Position numbers and translations under genes: made by a program. Shown here piece after piece: positions 61,942 through 64,000 of a stretch of DNA of 64,000 bases (positions are counted from its first letter, which is position 1; the number at the start of each line of letters is the position of its first letter). Under the pieces are notes generated by a model. The model had not been told where the DNA came from. It ran no database searches and saw nothing but the letters and a program-made list of their open reading frames with translations. The stretch comes from JADCRZ01 sp037718865 (GTDB lineage: Bacteria; Bacteroidota; Bacteroidia; Chitinophagales; Chitinophagaceae): the NCBI GenBank assembly GCA_037718865.1, contig JBBJMP010000012.1:62001-126000 (forward strand), read 5' to 3'.

Positions 61942-61950
61942 TAATGACAC

Positions 61951-62841
61951 CTATTTGTCGGCCACAGGAAGCAACAGGTGAAGCTGGGAAGGGGATATCG
62001 TTGCTGTTATCTTGTTTACTTTCCCAAGGTATTCGCCGTCTACCTGGAAATGCACCTTGTGTTTTGTATCGATGATGACAGACTTTGCATGAAACAGTTC
62101 AATTTTTTCCGGATCAAATGGCTGGGGCCTGAACCACATTTTAAAAAATTCAGAAATGGCAAGCTTACGGATAATAATGACTTCAAAAAGTCCGTCGTAA
62201 AGGTCACCTTCAGGGTTTATGACTGCTCCAAAACCATATTTGCTGGCATTTGCCAGGACAATCATGAAAGCATTGCGTTTAATTTCAACATCTTTCGTTT
62301 GAATGATCACCTGCATGTTTTGTTTCTTCCAGAGCACCTTGAGCGCCACTCTAGCGTATCCTAATTTACCTCTCAGGTTACCTTCTTCGAAATATTTAAT
62401 CAGTTGGGCATTCATGCCAATGTCGCTGAGATGCAGGCAGATCTGGTCATTTACATAGATAACATCTGCGCATTGTGATTTTCCTTTTACAATAATGTCT
62501 AAGGCGGCATTTATATCCGCCGGTATGTCTAATTCTTTTGCCATGCCATTTGCTGAACCCGCCGGCAGTATCCCTAATTCAATTGATGTACCCAGGATCT
62601 GTTTGGCCACCAGGGAAATGGTTCCATCCCCGCCTACGGCCACAACTCGGTGCGGGTTCAGATTGCCGATCCAATGCTCTAATGAGGCAGCATCATTTTT
62701 GCCGTCAAGTAAAAAGAAATCAATAGAATGATTCAATGCTTTAAAATAGTCGCTGATCGTTGAAGCCCAATCCGTTTTTGTTGTTCCTCCGGATATCGGG
62801 TTGATGACAAATAAAAATTTAAGTGAACCGGATTGCTCCAT
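61951..62841 (-). CDS. Diacylglycerol kinase catalytic-domain (YegS/DagK-like) protein
   Basis: 296 residues from ATG 62841; a longer frame to 63006 would overlap the divergent gene. Lipid-kinase motifs: VINPISGG near 11, VVAVGGDGTISLVA near 65 (the ATP-binding GGDGT) and ELGILPAGSANGMAKEL near 88 (GT-N motif). Phosphorylates diacylglycerol or a related lipid at the inner face of the membrane. Divergent from the App1-type phosphatase with about 31 bases between start codons. Confidence 0.9.
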   Translation of the reverse strand: MEQSGSLKFLFVINPISGGTTKTDWASTISDYFKALNHSIDFFLLDGKNDAASLEHWIGNLNPHRVVAVGGDGTISLVAKQILGTSIELGILPAGSANGMAKELDIPADINAALDIIVKGKSQCADVIYVNDQICLHLSDIGMNAQLIKYFEEGNLRGKLGYARVALKVLWKKQNMQVIIQTKDVEIKRNAFMIVLANASKYGFGAVINPEGDLYDGLFEVIIIRKLAISEFFKMWFRPQPFDPEKIELFHAKSVIIDTKHKVHFQVDGEYLGKVNKITATISPSQLHLLLPVADK

Positions 62842-62872
62842 GTTTATTATTTTAGGTAAACAATCGCTTTTT

Positions 62873-63943
62873 ATGCAGCATGCACAGGGCAATATAAAGA
62901 AAGAAAATAACTCTAATGTGAAGTCCGGATGGAAAAAGAAATTCCTACTTTGGTTAGGACTAACTACGGACCCTGTTATAAAGGTATATAATGGGTATGG
63001 GCACAAGAATCAACTGGTGATTTACGGCCATGTTCTTCATCTCAGCCCGTTATCAACAAACAGATTTTCGCGTAATATTTTTTATAATACTTTTTCTGTA
63101 TTGCGTTTATTTATGGTTCGTCCGTATGCCGGGGCGACAGTCACCTTGCAGTGGGGTAATGAACACTACGAGGCACGTACCGAAGATGATGGCTTTTTCC
63201 GTATAGAGTGGAATCCATTCCAGACACTTTCACCAGGCTGGCATCCTGTGCAAGTGAACCTGGTTCAACCTGTAGAAGATACAGAATCCACGGTAACGGT
63301 CGGGCAGGGAGACGTATATGTTCCGCATTCCAATCAATACGCCTGTGTGTCAGATATTGATGATACTTTTTTAATTTCTCACTCCTCCAACCTCCGTAAG
63401 CGACTTTTTGTTCTGCTGACAAAAAATGCTCACAGCCGTAAACCCTTTGAAGGTGTGGTTAACCATTATCAACTACTGTCCACAGCAGGAACAAACCCAG
63501 ACATGCCAAATCCGTTTTTTTACGTTTCGAGCAGTGAATGGAATCTGTATAATCACATACTGGAATTTTCACACAAGCATAACCTGCCTAAAGGTATTTA
63601 CCTACTCAGCCAGTTGAAGCGCTTAAGCCAGGTTATGAAAACGGGTCAGAATAAACATGCCACCAAATTTATGCGTATAGCCCGGATCTTTGAATCTTAT
63701 CCGGAGAATAAGTATATCCTGTTAGGCGACGATACACAGGAAGATCCAAATATTTATTCTGCAATAGTCGAACATTTTCCCGGCAAAGTTCGTTGCGTGT
63801 ATATCAGGCATGTGAACAAGAAGAATCTGGAAATGGTTAAAACGACTACGGAGAAAATAAAACAGGCAGGAGTTCCATGCTGTTATTTTGCAAATAGCGC
63901 CGAGGCCATAGAGCATTCGATAGAGATAGGATTGTTTAGCTGA
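62873..63943 (+). CDS. App1/DUF2183-type phosphatidate phosphatase-like protein
   Basis: 356 residues from the ATG at 62873; ATGs at 62840 and 62804 are in frame but overlap the divergent kinase gene. The DUF2183 catalytic motif DIDDT (CVSDIDDTFLIS) is near residue 162, fitting the HAD-like DxDxT of phosphatidate phosphatase App1. A beta-sandwich domain lies before it (about 45-150) and the HAD cap/core (FYVSSSEWNLYNH, LLGDDTQEDPNIY) after. Opposes a lipid kinase encoded next door, suggesting a phosphatidate cycle. Confidence 0.85.
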   Translation: MQHAQGNIKKENNSNVKSGWKKKFLLWLGLTTDPVIKVYNGYGHKNQLVIYGHVLHLSPLSTNRFSRNIFYNTFSVLRLFMVRPYAGATVTLQWGNEHYEARTEDDGFFRIEWNPFQTLSPGWHPVQVNLVQPVEDTESTVTVGQGDVYVPHSNQYACVSDIDDTFLISHSSNLRKRLFVLLTKNAHSRKPFEGVVNHYQLLSTAGTNPDMPNPFFYVSSSEWNLYNHILEFSHKHNLPKGIYLLSQLKRLSQVMKTGQNKHATKFMRIARIFESYPENKYILLGDDTQEDPNIYSAIVEHFPGKVRCVYIRHVNKKNLEMVKTTTEKIKQAGVPCCYFANSAEAIEHSIEIGLFS

Positions 63944-63945
63944 AA

Positions 63946-64000
63946 TTAAGGAAATTCAATTCCCATGCTACCCGCGGAAGACGGTTCATGTATTGCCAGA
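63946..64000 (-). CDS. Possible C-terminus of a minus-strand gene cut by the window edge
   Basis: On the minus strand an open frame of 17 codons runs from the window edge to TAA at 63946-63948 (end reads AGSMGIEFP). Its stop is two bases from the stop of the App1-type gene, a normal convergent arrangement. Too short to identify. Confidence 0.3.
   Translation of the reverse strand, partial: LAIHEPSSAGSMGIEFP

Overview
The window looks like a chromosome segment of a Bacteroidota bacterium, most probably of the Chitinophagaceae or a close relative. This rests on protein content and promoter shape, since no rRNA is present. The clade-typical items are a TonB-dependent receptor, two head-GIN (DUF2807) proteins, a DUF4954 left-handed beta-helix protein, a CarboxypepD_reg-type plug extension, an OmpP1/FadL porin, eukaryote-type NADP-isocitrate dehydrogenase, short Crp/Fnr regulators, a Bacteroidota-type anti-sigma domain and several promoters of the form TTTG-N18/19-TANNTTTG.

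Layout. 1-9.9 kb: end of biotin carboxylase (accC), a Spy-like small protein, ispH, a cytoplasmic GH13 enzyme, an HtrA/DegP protease, a short LuxC-like acyl-CoA reductase divergent from a two-cluster ferredoxin, then ddl, a PASTA membrane protein and a rhodanese. 10-14 kb: a TonB-dependent receptor under a TPP riboswitch (predicted thiamin uptake) and two tandem DUF2807 proteins. 14.3-23.4 kb: initiator tRNA-Met, era, der, a small lipoprotein, DUF4954, glmS, mgtE and a SET-domain protein. 23.6-29.5 kb: FadL-type porin, an Asn/Tyr-rich lipoprotein, proS, two small membrane proteins and a divergent RDD protein. 29.7-36 kb: a tightly packed cluster SpoIIM, membrane protein, DUF4129, DUF4350, MoxR ATPase, DUF58, followed by truB. 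36.8-43.9 kb: a BamA/TamA-like protein, a SpoU rRNA methyltransferase, an ECF sigma factor overlapping a membrane protein that joins an anti-sigma domain to a trypsin-like protease, two tandemly duplicated small lipoprotein units sharing a promoter-like element, and icd. 44-55 kb: two tandem Crp/Fnr regulators, an intact insertion sequence with clean ends, an Nramp-UspA fusion transporter with its DtxR/MntR regulator and operator, a GT35 enzyme lacking the usual PLP lysine, a potassium channel with RCK domain, and a second intact insertion sequence. 55-64 kb: FKBP isomerase, thioesterase, DUF4197, ABC-F ATPase, two ICMT/NnrU-type membrane proteins, a CmoA homologue, a cold-shock protein, a diacylglycerol-kinase-like enzyme and an App1-type phosphatase.

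The window is mostly core housekeeping. The parts that best repay attention are: (1) the sigma factor / anti-sigma-protease / duplicated lipoprotein locus at 40.0-42.6 kb, a candidate envelope-stress circuit; (2) intergenic spacers made of short degenerate words that recur at unrelated loci and fold into imperfect hairpins, one of which was entered by an insertion sequence; (3) the TPP-riboswitch-controlled outer-membrane receptor; (4) the metal-regulated Nramp-Usp fusion with a promoter-overlapping operator; (5) the GT35 enzyme with Thr in place of the PLP-binding Lys. All functional statements are from reading the sequence; no database search was run.
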